A stretch of 64,000 nt of DNA from Dromiciops gliroides (taxonomy: Eukaryota > Chordata > Mammalia > Microbiotheria > Microbiotheriidae): the NCBI RefSeq assembly GCF_019393635.1, contig NC_057867.1, forward strand, positions 2,474,889-2,538,888, in the 5' to 3' direction. Below are positions 1 to 12,156 of this stretch, one piece after another. The notes beneath the pieces were generated by a model. That model did not search any database and was not told the DNA's origin. It saw only the letters and a list, made by a program, of their open reading frames with translations. Position numbers and translations under genes: made by a program. The first letter of the stretch is position 1. Each line of letters begins with the position of its first letter.

Positions 1-889
1 CTCGCTGTGCTCCCCACTCGAGTGCCCCTCAGAAATGGTTTTGTTACCAGAATTAGGATCCACTGGAGTAAGGAACCTCGTGGAGGAAGGAGAAACGACA
101 CTGGGCTTGGGAGTCAAGGGGCTGGGGCTCTGATTCAGGGAAACGGGAGCTCCTTGAGGACAGATATGGCGTCACTTTGGGATTTATATCACTTTCCCCT
201 GGTTAGATTCGGTTAAATTCCCGTACCACAACTTGTCACATCAGTGCGGTGCGTGGTAGGGGCTTAAGAAAATGCTTGGTGTGTTTCACCCTTGTATTTG
301 TATCCGTATCAGGAGGCGCTTAATGTTTGCTTGCATGATGAAATTGCCTTTGTCTGTTACTAGTTATTATGTGTCACAGAACCACAGAAGCCTAGAAGGA
401 ACCTGGGAAGGCGTCTGAGTCGGAATCCCCTCTGCAACTCGCTTACTAAGGGAGAGCACGTACTATAAGTGAGTATTCATGGACTTCATTCATTCATTCA
501 TTCATTCAGGAGGCAGTATGACCTAGTATCTACGGCACTGGCCCCGGAGTCACAGGATCCTCTAGATGCTAGCCAAGGCCCTCGTTTAAAATCAAGCATG
601 CCAAAAATAATAATAATAATAAATAAAATAAAATCAGGCATGCATGGGTTTGAACCTGGTCTCTGAGGATTACCTAGCGGAGTGGCCAGGAGCAACTCGC
701 TTCACCTGCCCACACAGAACCTAGCTCCAGGGGCTCTTGGGAGCGGTCAATGAAATGGCGCATGCCCAGTGCTTTGATCGCTTTAAATGAAGTCCATGGA
801 AATGTCAGCTGGCACTCCTAGCTGGCACAGCAGAACCACAGAGCTCGAGTAGGAGGGGAGCTCAGATCAAGTAAGTGAAGCAACATTGG
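1..889. other. Upstream flank of IGBP1
   Basis: No coding exon is seen on either strand. It holds a short CATT repeat (485-508), an AT-rich TAA/AAAT tract (about 606-632) and MIR-like fragments around 510-690. Confidence 0.55.
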
Positions 890-1510
890 AGGGGGTGGGG
901 GGGGGGTGAGGGAAGTGCCTCCTGGGCCCCCCCTCCCTCCGCCCCCCCGGGGCGGCGCTCCCAGAGCAAAGCCGGAGCTGAGCCCCGCGGGCCGAGGCCC
1001 CGTCCTCACCTCCTAACCCTACCTCCGGCCGCCCGGTGGCGCTGTGCGCATCTGGCTCGCGGCACTCCGCGGCACTCCGCGGCGACGGCGGCGGCGGCGG
1101 GCGCGCGCGCGAGCGCGCACGCCCCCGCCCCGTAGTCTGCCAGTCACTCCGCGGTGGGTTGTGCCTGCGCCCGAGATGGGCTGGGCCTGTGGCCGCGGGG
1201 CAGGGCGAGGCGGGACGCAGACCGGGCCGCGGTGGCGGCGGCGAGTGACGGGAGGTGGGGGGGGGGGGGGCGGAGAGGGAAGGCGGCTGCTCCCCCCGTC
1301 CCGGTCCCCCGCCCCACCCCCAACCCGGCCTGTGAGTGGGAAAACAACATGGCGGCCCTTCCGGTACGGCCGGAAAGCGAGTACCCTTTGACCCCGGAAG
1401 TAGATGACCGCTGGTTCCGTCCTTCCCCAAGATGGCGGAGGCGGTGGCTGCGGCGACCGAAGAAGAAGAGGAGGTGGCCGGGCCGCGACTGCCGCAGCTG
1501 CTAGAGACCG
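890..1510. promoter_or_regulatory. CpG-island promoter of IGBP1
   Basis: Dense CpG with GCG repeats. There is a GC box (CCCCCGCCCC, 1122-1131), a G-run before GGCGGAG at about 1256-1275, facing ETS-type sites (CTTCCGG and CCGGAA, 1357-1375), a further CCGGAAG near 1395, and two AANATGGCGG matches to the YY1 element (about 1346-1355 and 1429-1437). There is no TATA box, as expected for a housekeeping promoter. The exact start site cannot be read from sequence. Confidence 0.85.
1349..1504 (+). other. Upstream ORF overlapping the IGBP1 start
   Basis: An ATG at 1349 in strong context (A at -3, G at +4) opens a 51-codon frame ending at 1504. It overlaps the IGBP1 start at 1432 in a different frame. 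It matters only if transcription begins upstream of 1349. The ATG also lies inside a YY1-type motif, so it may instead mark a start-site element. Confidence 0.4.
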
Positions 1511-1643
1511 GCCGCCGGCTCCTAAGTGAGGTCGAGGACACCAACGAGTCGACCAACTCCAGGTTCATCCAAGAGAAGGTGAAGCAGGGCTTAGAGAGCC
1601 TGGACAAGGCATCCCGCATGATGGCGCAGCTTGACCTGTTCAG
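1432..1643 (+). CDS. IGBP1: IGBP1 coding exon 1
   Basis: Encodes residues 1-70 plus two bases of S71, beginning [14 protein letters not shown]. The donor is CAG|GTGAGA. Reading into the intron meets a stop within two codons, so retention would truncate the protein. The first residues are more acidic and alanine-rich than in human. Confidence 0.96.
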
Positions 1644-4600
1644 GTGAGAGAGGGAGAGGGGCTGGGGGGTGGGCCCCGGCCCGAAGAGCAGAGGGGCTGG
1701 CCGGGCTCTCCGCAGTGCCCGGGCCTCCTGTCACTGACGGGCGAGGCCAGGACTCGGAGCCCGCGCGGGGGCCAGGGGTGCCGGCCGAGCGAGCTGCAGT
1801 GACAGCTCGGGCTCAGCCTCCTCCCCACTTTCCCCGCAGCTCCAACGAAGACCTGGAGGAGATCGCTTCCACCGATCTCAAGTATCTGTTGGTGCCAGCC
1901 CTCCAGGGAGCCCTCACCTTGAAGCAGGTCAACTTCAACCACCGGCTGGAACAAGTACAGGCCGCCCGAGCCCATTTCGTGAACTTTTTAAAGCAATGTC
2001 ACAACTACCAAATCGCCAAGTTTGAGCTTCCCCAAACCCAGGACAACACCCCTGGTAAAAAATCGGTGGACGGGCCCTCGGGGAGCCAGCAAAGCCTTGT
2101 TGCCATGGCATCCCATCGCCAAGCCAAAATAGAAAGGTGAGTCAGTGGCTGGGACTTGTCAGAGTCCCCTGGGGTGCTGCGTGTTTTGAGGGAGACCCAC
2201 AAAAGGAGTTGACTGTTAAGGGCTTTCCCCCTGACCAAGCCTGGGGAAAGCAGAGATCTCAGGGCCTTGGGAGAGGCTACTGCCTTTGTTGACATGGCTC
2301 TCCTAACCCCTACCATGGAAACCAGTGTCTAGTGAAAAGAACACTGGCTCCTTTGTTTTGAGGACTTGAGTCTGGCTCCGTCCAGCTGTGCGTTATGTGT
2401 CATAGCCATGAGTTATAAGAGCTGAAAGGGCCCTTGGTAACCAGCTAGTCTGGTTCCCTCGTTTCATAGAGAAGAAAACTGATGGCCAGAGAAGAGAGGA
2501 GGCTTACCCCAGTGTATTCATTAGCAGGTCTACTGGGGATCTGAACCCAGAAGTTTGTTCTAAAACAAATACTCATTCTGTGAGGTCTTGAGTAAATCAA
2601 ATTCTGACTTGAGTTCTCCATCTGAAAAATGGAGGCTTCCCACTAACACATGAGCATGTTATGAAATTCAGTGAAAAGGGGGAATTTGAGGCTTTCTGAA
2701 GTCTTGGGAATAGTCGTGTATCTTATAGACAGGCTGCTTCAGATGTGGGTTACCCTAAATCACCTCTGAGGTCCCTTCCCACTTCTTAAGATCTGGGGAT
2801 TTGTCATCAGCCTAAATCATCTCAGGACTCAGCTTCTATTCCCTGTCTCCCTCCCAGGAAGAAACTTTGAAGGATGGGAAGCAACCAACACTGACTTCAT
2901 GTTGTTGCTTCTCATCTGTGCCAGAAGGACTGAGATCTATTCAGGATGCACTCAAAGTGCCAGCTGGGACTGAGGGTCTCTTAGTAGAGCTGGAACCCAA
3001 GGGGCACCCAGTGGAACTTTGAAAAGAACCCTGGGGGCTGGGTTTTTCTGTTGTGGAAACGTGTCCGTGTTAGGTGCCGTAACTATAGGTCTTAAAGGGC
3101 CTACCAGTGTGACCTCCCGCAAAGCCATCTCTTGATGAATCTGGGTTGAGAAAGCCAAACTCTGATCAAATAGTTCTTCTATTCCTTAGCAGGAATGTCC
3201 TCTAAAGCAGCCTTGAGATGTGATCATATCCAGCCTCTGGTTAAGTACCAGCATCAGGCATGGGACACTTCCACTCAGGCCCAGTTGTATACTCTTTAAG
3301 CTGGAATGATGGCTTTACCTAAAGGAGAGCTTACCTATGATGGGCTTCTCTACCACTTGCACTTTAACATCCTTCCTGACGAGGTTTGCTGTAGTACTCT
3401 GTCCATGCCTTGGTAGGCTGATTATAACCCAGAACCTTTGGCACCACCCATAATTGTGCTACCACGTTGCCTGGTGTCTCAGGCATGTGATGCATATGCT
3501 TCAACCAAGGAGCGAGCGGTCAGCCTACCAACTTTGTTAGAACCCATTCCAACTACCCACCTTCCCTAGGTGGTGATAATTATAGATTTTATCCAAAATT
3601 TGCCCCATCATGGTTTCAAGAGCCTTTTTTAGTGATAGACAATTTGACAAAGATGGCTCCCTTATTTCCCTTTGTTGGACCTCCCACCCACTTATTCCTT
3701 AGGAAGCTTTCTGCTTCATGGTCTTCCCTTGCACATTATCTCTAATCAGGGACCCCAATTTGTCTCATGTTTCTGGACTGCTCTTCTCCATCTATACCAT
3801 TTCTCTCAGTGATCTCATCAGCTTCCATGGATTCAATTATGACCTCAGAAGATGATTCTCAGGTCTATGAAGTCTCTGATTTATCCTGTCTATATCTTAT
3901 TTGTCCATAATCACTTGCTTGTTGTCTCCCCGTTAGATTGTAAGCTCCTTGAGGACTGGTTTGCCTTTTTTTCCACTTAGTATAGCATCTTGTTCAGGGC
4001 TTTTCTAAAATCCAAGTTATTTTTGTCTCTAACATTCCCTAATTTACCCATCTGCTAACCCTGTCCAAAAAAAAGCATGTGTAGGTTAGTTCGGAATATC
4101 CGATCTTTGATGAAGCCCTATAGATTCTTTTTTTTTTTTTTTTTTTTGGTGAGGCATTTGGGGTTAAGTGACTTGCCTAGGGTCACATAGCTAGTAGGTG
4201 TCAAGTGTCTGAGGCCAGATTTGAACTCAGGTCTTCCTGACTCCAGGGCCGGTGCTCTATCCACTGTGCCACCTAGCTGCCCCCGCCCTGTAGATTCTTA
4301 AGGGTCACCTTTCCCTTTCTAAATGTTTACAAACCATCTCTTTCGTAATACATTTTAGAATGTTGTTTGGAATCGGACTCAAGCTTACCAGCCTGTAGTT
4401 TGCAAATACTGCCACATTCTTCCCCTTTCTCTAAATCAGGATATATTTGCCTCTTTCCAGTCTCGTGGTGCCTCTTCTATTCCCCATGAGTTTTCCAAGA
4501 TCACCTGCTAGTTCTTTTAGTAGTTTTCTAGGCCTGGTAACTGGAAGTTCTTGAAAAAGCAGCTAGTTGATCTTGTACCATCTCTTGTCTTGCATTTTAG

Positions 4601-7600
4601 CTCCTTCGTTCTGTTCTATCCCTCAGAGTCTAAAAAGTACAGGTTTAAAGGTGGAAGAGAGCTGAAGAACTCAGACCCCAGTTCAGGCAGATTAATGAAT
4701 GAGTGATTGATTATACTCCATTATTGTGCTTCCCTCAGTGTCCTTGGCAGAGCAGATAGAAGCATCATCAGTCCACTAGTTCTTCTCTTTCTTGGTCGTC
4801 CATTATAGTAGTTGCTGAATCATGCCAGGCCGAAGCTCTCTCTGGAATATTTCATCCCCAGTGTAGCTTTTCCTATGTCCTTTACTAGTTAGCACTAGCC
4901 TCAGATCATTCTGGGTTGGAGTATTCCTGCCATTCTTACCAAGCCTACTCTTGCCTTTGTCCTTAGTTCCTTGTGCCTGTTTCCATCTTCTGTCAAGAGT
5001 CTGATTTTGTCATTATGGGGACTCCCACCAACCGAGATTGCCAGCCCTCTGTGCCATAAGATATTGGCAATCCCCAGCTGCCAGGCTGGCGAGGAACTTC
5101 TCTGCAGAACTTGTCTGGCCCTTGGCTCATAGACCATTTGCAGCTTTTGTCCAAGCCTGTGCTGTCCTGGCTGCTTGTCTCATCTCTGAGATGGGGAAGA
5201 AAGCATTGGCATTCTCGTGCTATGGATGGCACGACTGCTGGTGACAGGATGGCCAGGTTGGGGTGAATAGAGTGAGTTGGCCATGGTGCAGGGGTGGTGG
5301 GGCCAGGCTGGCAGTTTGTGAATGCAGGCCTAAGGCACTGTCTGTGGGAGCCTAAGAGCCTGTGGAAGAAGGGCTATTTAAGATGCAACATTGTCGTGAG
5401 AGTTTGACACTTTGCATCCCTCGGTTTTTCCAACCTCCTAGAGTATTACAAGATACTGTTGTTACTGGAGTTGCTACTCTGTTTCCAGTTCCTCCATGTT
5501 TCTCATCTCTTCCTGTCTGCATGGGAGAGAGCCCGCAAGTGGAATGGGAAGGGAATATAGTGTCTCCTATGTGTGCTAAGCACTTTACAAATAGGATCTC
5601 AGTGGATCCTCACCACAGCTCTGGGAGGGAGGGGCTACTGTTATCCCCATTTCACCCAAGGAGGAAACTGAAGCAGACAGAAGTGAGATGAATTACCCAG
5701 GATCCCAGCCTAGTGCTCTCATCACTGCACCAAAGCCTAGCTCCCAAGGGATGTTGTTTTTAACCCTGTGTCACCTAGCAGTCCTTTTGAAATGATGGAG
5801 GGCATTCAGAATGTAGTGTCTGCTGCAGAGAAATCTTGGGGTTAAGTGGCATTTCAAACTGAATTTCAGTGGGCAGCCTCACTTCATTGGGCCTTGTGGT
5901 GATTTGGGGACAACAGAGAGGGTTTGGCCACAGAGGCCCTGCCTCCCTAGGGTTGCATGAGAGGTGGAGTAGAAACAGAATTGATTGGAGTAGTCCAGCT
6001 GCTAGAAATGAAGCCATTTCTCCATGGTTCCAGAAGCCTGGTGAGTTGGGGTGCTCCTGTTAGGTAGCGGGAATACTGGGCTCTGTACCTTTCATAGGAA
6101 GAAGCCATTTGGCTGAAGAAGGGCCAAGTGGTGAGAGTGATAAGGCTAGCCAACATCCTTTTGAGGCCTTCTCTGGGTCTGGCCAGATGTGTTAGCCTTG
6201 AAGTCCAGTTGCCCAGCAATCGGTTGCTTATTGTGATAGGACATTTCCTGAGACCTGAATTACCGTTGGTGTGGTTGCTCCCTCTGCCCATGCAGGCAGA
6301 TCTCAGTTCACCTATTTCAACAAGCAGATGTTACCAACTGCAAGAGTATGTTGGGAGAAATAAACTAGCACAGTCTTATGTTGCCTTAAAGAGTATCCAT
6401 GGATTCCCAAGATCACGCCGTTGAACCTAGTTACACAGGCATCCAGTGGAGGGTGATCTGTATGACAAAGGGTCTGGAGGCTATGTTAGGAGAATGGGTC
6501 AAAGAACCATGACTTAGCCTGAAAAAAAATAATGAGGCAATTTGGGTGTTAAATTGAGGTATTCCAAAGGCCATCCATGTGGCTCTAGGCCCTCCTTCTC
6601 CAGGAAGTCTTCCCAGACTGTCCCTCTCCCCACATGATTATTTACTTTGTGTTTCCTTATTTATTCCCAGGTATTTGCTTACCTGGAAGTGGTTGGAGTC
6701 TGTGTCTCACTTTTGTATATGCTGCTCTAGGGTCTAGCAGTGTCCAGAACATAATAGGTACTGATATGTACTTGCTGATCGATTGGAATATTTCTCCTGA
6801 ACTCTTCGAAAGGTCAGAGGTGGAAACAATGGAAAGATAGATTTCAGGCCACAGCCAAGTGGTGCCACGGGTGATAGAGCACTGGACCTGGAGTCAGTAA
6901 GAGCCGAGTTTAAATCCAGTCGAGGGTAATTACTGGATAATTAGCTGGATGATCCTGGGCAAGTCATTTCGTTTCTGTTTGCCTCAGTTTTCTCAGCTGC
7001 AAATTGGCAATAATACCACCTACCTCCAAGGGTTGTGGTGAGGAGCAAATGAGGTGATACATGTGAAGCGCCTTGCAAACTTTAAAGCACTATGTAAATG
7101 CCATATATACGTGACATGTATATAATGGATATGTTATATATGATACACATATATGTGACATAAGGAAGACCTTTCTTTTTTTTAGTAAGGCATTTGGGGT
7201 TAAGTGACTTGCCCAGGGTCTCACAGCTAGTAAGTGTTAAGCATCTGAGGCCGGATTTGAACTCAGGTCCTCCTGACTCCAGGGCCGGTGCTCTATCCAC
7301 TGTGCCACCTAGCTGCCCCAAGGAAGACCTTTCTAACAGTTCAAGTTCGGGAGAGCATAGCACAGTGCCTGGCATCTGGGTGCTTAGACATTTGTTGGTT
7401 GGCTGACCAGCTCCTGATCACTGAAAGTATTTGAGAATGGATGCCAGGGATGTTGTCAAGAGTAGTCCAGCATGGGGGGGGGGGGGGTTGAACTAGGTGG
7501 TCTCCAAGATCCCAATGAATTATTAGGATTCTAATAACATTGCTTAACTCCCCAATGGAAGCAGTTTCCAAGGGCGCATTCTCTGTCCTGGAGGAAAATT

Positions 7601-10600
7601 GAATTCTATTCACCACAGATTGAGCTAAAAACCTAAAGATGATAATTTCCGAGAAGAGATTCTTTGTCTCTTCTCCTGCTTCAGTTCTTAGCCCTTTCTA
7701 GTAATCCCTTCCTTCCTTGAGGCTCAAGGGAACTCTGGGTTATAAGGCCCGGTAGTGCATCGTCAGCTTTCTAAGTTTGCTTGTTCTCGAGAGGAGGAGA
7801 AATTTTGTTAAGGACTGATATTCTACTTGACCTTGTCATGATCATTGTATTTAGGAAAATGTCAATGAGCTTACTCCAGTCATCTTTTTGGGGGGTGGAG
7901 GGGAGCAGAATAAAGCTTCCTTTTTGAGGTTCCCAAGTAAGTCTTCTTAAGGAGATTTATTTTCTCTTCCAAAGGAAATGGTGAGCTGGATCCCTTCAGT
8001 CACTGGGTCTTCGACACTGACCCCTGTGATACAAATCTCTCTCTCATCTAGTAGCAGACAGGGACTCCTTTTTTTGTTTCTCTTTGTACCCCCAGCCCCT
8101 ATAACAGGGCAGGCACATAGTAGGCACTTCACTAATGTTGGTGGGATTCAATTCTGTGGGACAGATACAAACAGAAAAAGGAGCTGGAGAACAAATTGGC
8201 ATCTTTGGAGTCTGCTGTGGAAAGTGGCCGAGCAGAGGATGAACAAGTCCGAGAGTATTACCTGCTTCACTTACAGAAGTGGGTCAACATCAGTTTGGAA
8301 GAGATTGAGAGCATTGACCAAGAACTAGTGATCCTGAAAGCCCGAGACCCAGGAAAGCAGGTAGGAGCCTGGAGCCTCCATAGAGAATTCCTCAAATTCG
8401 ATTTCAGTCTCAGCTTTCATTGTCATTGTTAAGCTAGCTGGGTCCCGTGAGGCCTTCCTTGCTTGTCACCTTAGTAGTGAGCTCATGGGAAATCTGAGAA
8501 TCTGCCCAACAGATTCTCCCAGTGGTGCCATCGAGGCTTCAGCTGCCAGGCAGCAGATATTTGGGTGAATTCCGTTCAGCAGCCATTCGCCAAGCACCCC
8601 TGGGATGCCTGCTCTAGCTGACGTGTTGATGTAGCTCCTGTCCTTGAAGTGGTTGCCTTGGAGCTATGTATCCTAACCCTTCCTAGAGCCTGACCCATTT
8701 CTAGAAGTGGTGTTTTTGTGGCACACAGTAGGGGAGGAGAGGAAAGGGACAGAAAGGGAAGAAGAGGCGAGGGAAGGAAGAAAGGAAAAGCCAGGAGATC
8801 GGTTTGTTTTGTACTCGACCATATCTTGAGTTGATTCATTTCAAACAGATGACAAATCACCCTAAAATGGATGACGTGGAGACACCAAATCATGATCATA
8901 GGCTTCCAGCTTTTCTCTACCCTAAAAGGGTCCAGCTATATTGGTGGGAAACCTTCATTTAAAAAAAAAAATTGAGTCCTCTTAAGTGAGGCAGCCGGCT
9001 CCTTTCTTTTGGCTGCAGCATGGGTTGAACTTTGCTGAGTTGACAGTTGTCTTCAGAAACATTTAATTAGTTTGAGACTCCTCCCTGTCCCCCGCCCCCC
9101 CAAAAAAGGTGTGGCTCTTTTTCCTAGTCTGGTTTGCATTAATTGCTCTGGGAGTTCTCTGATCTGAGCAACTTCCTGGCTTCTGTTAGAATCCATCCCA
9201 GAGCTACTTTGTTCAAAGATCAGGGAATTAAGAGGCTCTCCAAAAGGCCTCTCCAAAGGTCACCTAAAGCAGTGGGATTTGAGGTTTTAAGGTCAAGGAT
9301 CCATGTATGTTGTTGTTCTGCCCCAGAGCCCTAGCCCGCTGTGTGGCATTCAGATTGGGTCCAGATGTGATGGAGTTGACAGAAATTCACCCCTTCATCT
9401 TTGACTGTATTGTTTTTGAAGGAGGTTCTAGAGATGGTCCGAGTACCTCTGACTTTCTGTGGGGCACAATGTAGGAATCACCCCAGGGTTCCTCAAGGAC
9501 TGTTTTGAAGCTCTTCCTGAGATGAAGCCTTATGACACTCAGTGGGCTTACAGGGGCAAGGCAGCACTAGGTGTTGGCAGCCATTTGATTGGGAAGCAGG
9601 CACGTGAGCTCAGCTGCATTTCTCACAGAAGCCAGGGCTAAGAGGATGGTCTTAAGTTCCAGAATAAGGAAGTAGGTTAGAAGTGGATAAAAGCTCTGGA
9701 ATGACCTTCTCCCAGAGGCAGTTTTTAAGGGAGACTGGGTGTTTGTTTGGAGTAAAATGGTTCTAGTGAGCGCTTTCTGGGAGACTGAGAATAGGGAGTG
9801 ATAGTCAGTGACCGGAGTATAACCTAGGGCTTTCTGAGGTTCCAGGAACCCTCAGAGCCTCTGTGGTGGTGGGAGCAACTAACCTCTGTCATCCCTTTTC
9901 CTTTTCAGGCATCAACTTCTCGCATGGTTCCACAGAACAGACCTCCAACCAAACCTTTTATTCTCACCCGGGATACTGCCCAGGCCAAGTGAGTAGCACC
10001 TCTTCTGGGCCTTGTGCCATCAATCAGGCCGATAGGGCCGACACGTCACAAACCTGATGAGCATCACAGAAAGGTGCCACTCTCCCCTATGGGGATTGCC
10101 CTCTGCTCAGTCTGTTCCCATGACATTTTCCTCCTAAACCTAACACTTAAGATAGAAAAGAAAGAGAGACAGAAAGAAGTAAAAACTTCCTACCAAGATT
10201 TGTCACTGCCTGAGGGCGGGGCAGGAAGCATTGAATGAGGTGATATGGTCATCTTCACACCATATGGATGACTGTTTGTTGGGGATGTTGCAGATTTGAG
10301 ATTGGCCTAGGTGCTTTCTAAGGTCCCTTTCAACTCTGAGAGTCAGTGCCTCCTCTCTTCCCCTTCAGCTGCAAATCTAAAAGCCCTGCATTTCCAGAGG
10401 ATTTCATTTGAAGCCCTTAGAACAGCACTTCCTCCTAAAGGGTCACTGGAGAGAAGAAGAGTTTGGGGAGCTTCCTCTGTTCCTGTGAGACCCAGTACCC
10501 AGACCTGGCTGGGGATATGTGGGGGACTAACCTGCAGTAGAGCCTCTTTTGGGTTGTCGTCAGCCACATCCCTTCTAGTGGGTTCTTAGACTGAAGTCCT

Positions 10601-12034
10601 TCCCCTAGAAGATGCTGCGTCTTCTACCAGAAGCCTGGCCACCTGGCTGTGCTCTTAATCAGTGAAACCCAGTTTACTTATCTTGGGGGTGGCAGTGGGT
10701 GAGTCTGAATGGAGAGCTTGTTGCTGGAAGGGGCTGTTTTTGTTCAACTCTCTTACGATAATTTGCTTCCTGCAGGGTATTTGGCTCTGGCTATCCAAGC
10801 CTGGCAACCATGACGGTGAATGAATGGTATGAGCAACGCCAAAAATGGGACACACTCAAGAACACAACAGGTACGAGTCACTCGGCAAGCACTGCTTAGG
10901 CACTTGGCATGCGTGCCAGGTACTCTGCTCCAGAGACCGGGAATCGGTCAGGACAAACTGCTGGGCTCCTGCTCCATGTTGTGTGAAGTGGTAGCCAACA
11001 GGAGAAGCGGTTTGTGCTAGGACTTCAGAAGCAGAACAAGAGAACAAGAAGAACTCGAGAATCTCCGAGCTGGGGTCCTCCCCACCTTAGGCAGTAGAAA
11101 GGGCAGCATAGGTAAGCTGTGGGCAGCCAGGAGAACACAGTTTCCCTTTCACAGGGGTAGAGTAAACCCTAAATAGGTGAGCTGTTGCCTTCTTTTCTCT
11201 TGAGCAGTTGCCCTGTACCTAGTGTTGTGGCTAGGCCTGGGACCTTGTTCTGGAGGAGCTGACTTGGCCGATGCAATCCACACATCCTCTGTTGAGCCCC
11301 ATGGATGCTAGCACTAGTTGGTCCAACCATTTCTTGAGCTAGTCTGATGGTGGGTTGAACACCCTGAGCTCACTAAAGGAGCATGAACTGCACCTGTGCC
11401 CCTTGCAGTGCCTCTGATGCCTACCTCTTCCCCTTACCTCCCACCACAGGGACTTTCAATGATAGCTTTTTTTTTTTTTTGTGAGGCAATTGGGGTTAAG
11501 TGACTTGCCCAGGGTCACACAGCTAGTAAGTGTTAAGTGTCTGAGGCCGGATTGGAACTCAGGTACTCCTGACTCCAGGGCCGGTGCTCTATCCACTGTG
11601 CCACCTAGCTGCCCCAATGATAGCTTTTTTATTTTTCTATTTTCTTGGACTTCGACCTGCTGACTGGAATCTCTGGAGTAAGAGTAGCTCTGGTAAACTT
11701 TTCTCCACAAGAGCCAATTTGGGTGTTCTGTGTGGCTGCTGTTTATCCTCATTAGAGTTCCCCTAGTGTGCTTGGGCTCACCCCCTGTCACCTTCGGAAT
11801 AGAACAAGGCCCCGAGAGGTTCCAGGGAGTTCTGCTCAACTTTGCCTTGATGGTCACCCTTTCTTCCTCCCTTTGCCCCTTTTAGTGAACGCCAATCAAG
11901 AGACAGAACAAGATGAAGATCAGGAAACAAAATCAGAAGAGGACGATGAAGACGCACTACACAAAAAACGTAATTGGGACGACTGGAAGGACACGCATCC
12001 ACGGGGTTATGGCAACCGTCAGAACATGGGTTAA
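1432..12034 (+). CDS. IGBP1: IGBP1 (alpha4 / TAP42 family), six coding exons, 342 aa
   Basis: Cytosolic regulator that binds and stabilises free catalytic subunits of PP2A, PP4 and PP6, downstream of TOR signalling (family knowledge). The coding sequence joins 1432-1643, 1840-2136, 8165-8360, 9909-9988, 10776-10870 and 11886-12034, which is 1029 nt with every junction GT-AG and in phase. The product is 342 aa against 339 in human as I recall it. Residues 1-225 are the helical TPR-like domain. R164 and K167 in the HRQAK segment align with human R155 and K158, reported to contact the phosphatase. A glutamine/acid-rich stretch (about 298-318) precedes the family signature [20 protein letters not shown] at the C-terminus. 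The start has a strong Kozak context (A at -3, G at +4). Introns rule out a processed retrocopy. Identity was judged from remembered family sequence. Confidence 0.97.
1840..2136 (+). CDS. IGBP1: IGBP1 coding exon 2
   Basis: Encodes S71 to E169, including [20 protein letters not shown] and the RQAK phosphatase-contact segment. The acceptor is CCCCGCAG and the donor AAAG|GTGAGT. Intron 1 is only 196 bp and GC-rich. Confidence 0.96.
2330..2680. mobile_element. MIR-type and CR1/L3-end fragments, IGBP1 intron 2
   Basis: A MIR-like stretch flanks a minus-strand fragment of the AGAGCTGAAAGGGCCCTTGG type with the reverse-MIR motif AAGAAAACTGATGGCCAGAG. Both are old and diverged. Confidence 0.5.
3640..4005 (+). 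mobile_element. L2 LINE 3' fragment
   Basis: Matches the L2 pattern read as coding C-terminus followed by the 3' end (ATTGTAAGCTCCTTGAGGAC near 3940). Confidence 0.65.
4000..4640 (-). mobile_element. CR1/L3 LINE fragment, split by a SINE
   Basis: The reverse orientation gives CR1/L3-type pol sequence. Landmarks are the CCAGCCTGTAGTTTGC and TTTCCAGTCTCGTGGTGCC blocks and the GGCCTGGTAACTGGAAGTTC block. A SINE at 4128-4284 interrupts it. Confidence 0.6.
4128..4284 (-). mobile_element. WSINE1-like SINE
   Basis: Poly-T, then GGTTAAGTGACTTGCC and ending CACCTAGCTGCCCC. Flanked by target repeats CCCTATAGATTCTT and CCCTGTAGATTCTT. Subfamily with the GTGAGGCA 3' end. Confidence 0.92.
5555..5750 (-). 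mobile_element. MIR/MAR1-type CORE-SINE
   Basis: Reverse CORE-SINE with AAGCACTTTACAAATAGGAT and GAGGAAACTGAAGCAGACAG, ending near a tRNA-like CTAGTGCTCTCATCACTGCA. Confidence 0.7.
6858..7105 (+). mobile_element. MIR/MAR1-type CORE-SINE
   Basis: Near-complete forward copy: tRNA-like head (GATAGAGCACTGGACCTGGA), TGGGCAAGTCATTTCG, GGTTGTGGTGAGGAGCAAAT and the tail CTTTAAAGCACTATGTAAAT. Confidence 0.8.
7177..7319 (-). mobile_element. WSINE1-like SINE
   Basis: Full-length reverse copy with perfect target-site duplication AAGGAAGACCTTTCT on both sides. GAGGCA subfamily. In IGBP1 intron 2, just 5' of exon 3's intron end. Confidence 0.95.
8165..8360 (+). CDS. IGBP1: IGBP1 coding exon 3
   Basis: Encodes R170 to Q235, including [20 protein letters not shown], which is nearly identical to human. 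The acceptor, CTGTGGGACAG, has a poor pyrimidine tract. The donor is CAG|GTAGGA. Intron 2 (2137-8164) is about 6 kb. Confidence 0.95.
8361..9908. other. IGBP1 intron 3
   Basis: No recognisable element beyond weak purine-rich stretches near 8725-8790. I see nothing coding here. Confidence 0.5.
9909..9988 (+). CDS. IGBP1: IGBP1 coding exon 4
   Basis: An 80-nt exon encoding [20 protein letters not shown] and on to AQA, residues 236-261. The acceptor is CCTTTTCAG and the donor AA|GTGAGT. The PPxKPFILTR core is conserved in the family. Confidence 0.95.
10776..10870 (+). CDS. IGBP1: IGBP1 coding exon 5
   Basis: Encodes K262 to T293, including [20 protein letters not shown], which matches the conserved segment before the acidic tail. 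The acceptor is CTTCCTGCAG and the donor ACAG|GTACGA. Confidence 0.95.
11473..11615 (-). mobile_element. WSINE1-like SINE, IGBP1 intron 5
   Basis: Full-length copy with perfect target duplication AATGATAGCTTTTTT on both sides. GAGGCA subfamily. Confidence 0.95.
11886..12034 (+). CDS. IGBP1: IGBP1 coding exon 6 (terminal)
   Basis: Encodes V294 to G342 and the TAA stop at 12032-12034. It carries the acidic tail and the invariant [19 protein letters not shown] end. The acceptor is CCCCTTTTAG. Confidence 0.96.
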
Positions 12035-12156
12035 TCTCAACCGGAAGTAATAGGACCAGAGAGGCTCGACTTTTCATCTGCAGGTTCCCACTCCCCTGCC
12101 CTCCTCCCTCTCCTGTGTACAATAACATCAGAGACAGTTCATCTTGCTGTGCATTT

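Noticed and set aside
867-1619. Long minus-strand and other frames in the CpG island (up to 250 codons)
   Set aside because: GC-rich sequence has few stops, and the frames are proline/arginine-rich shadows opposite IGBP1 exon 1 with no recognisable domain.
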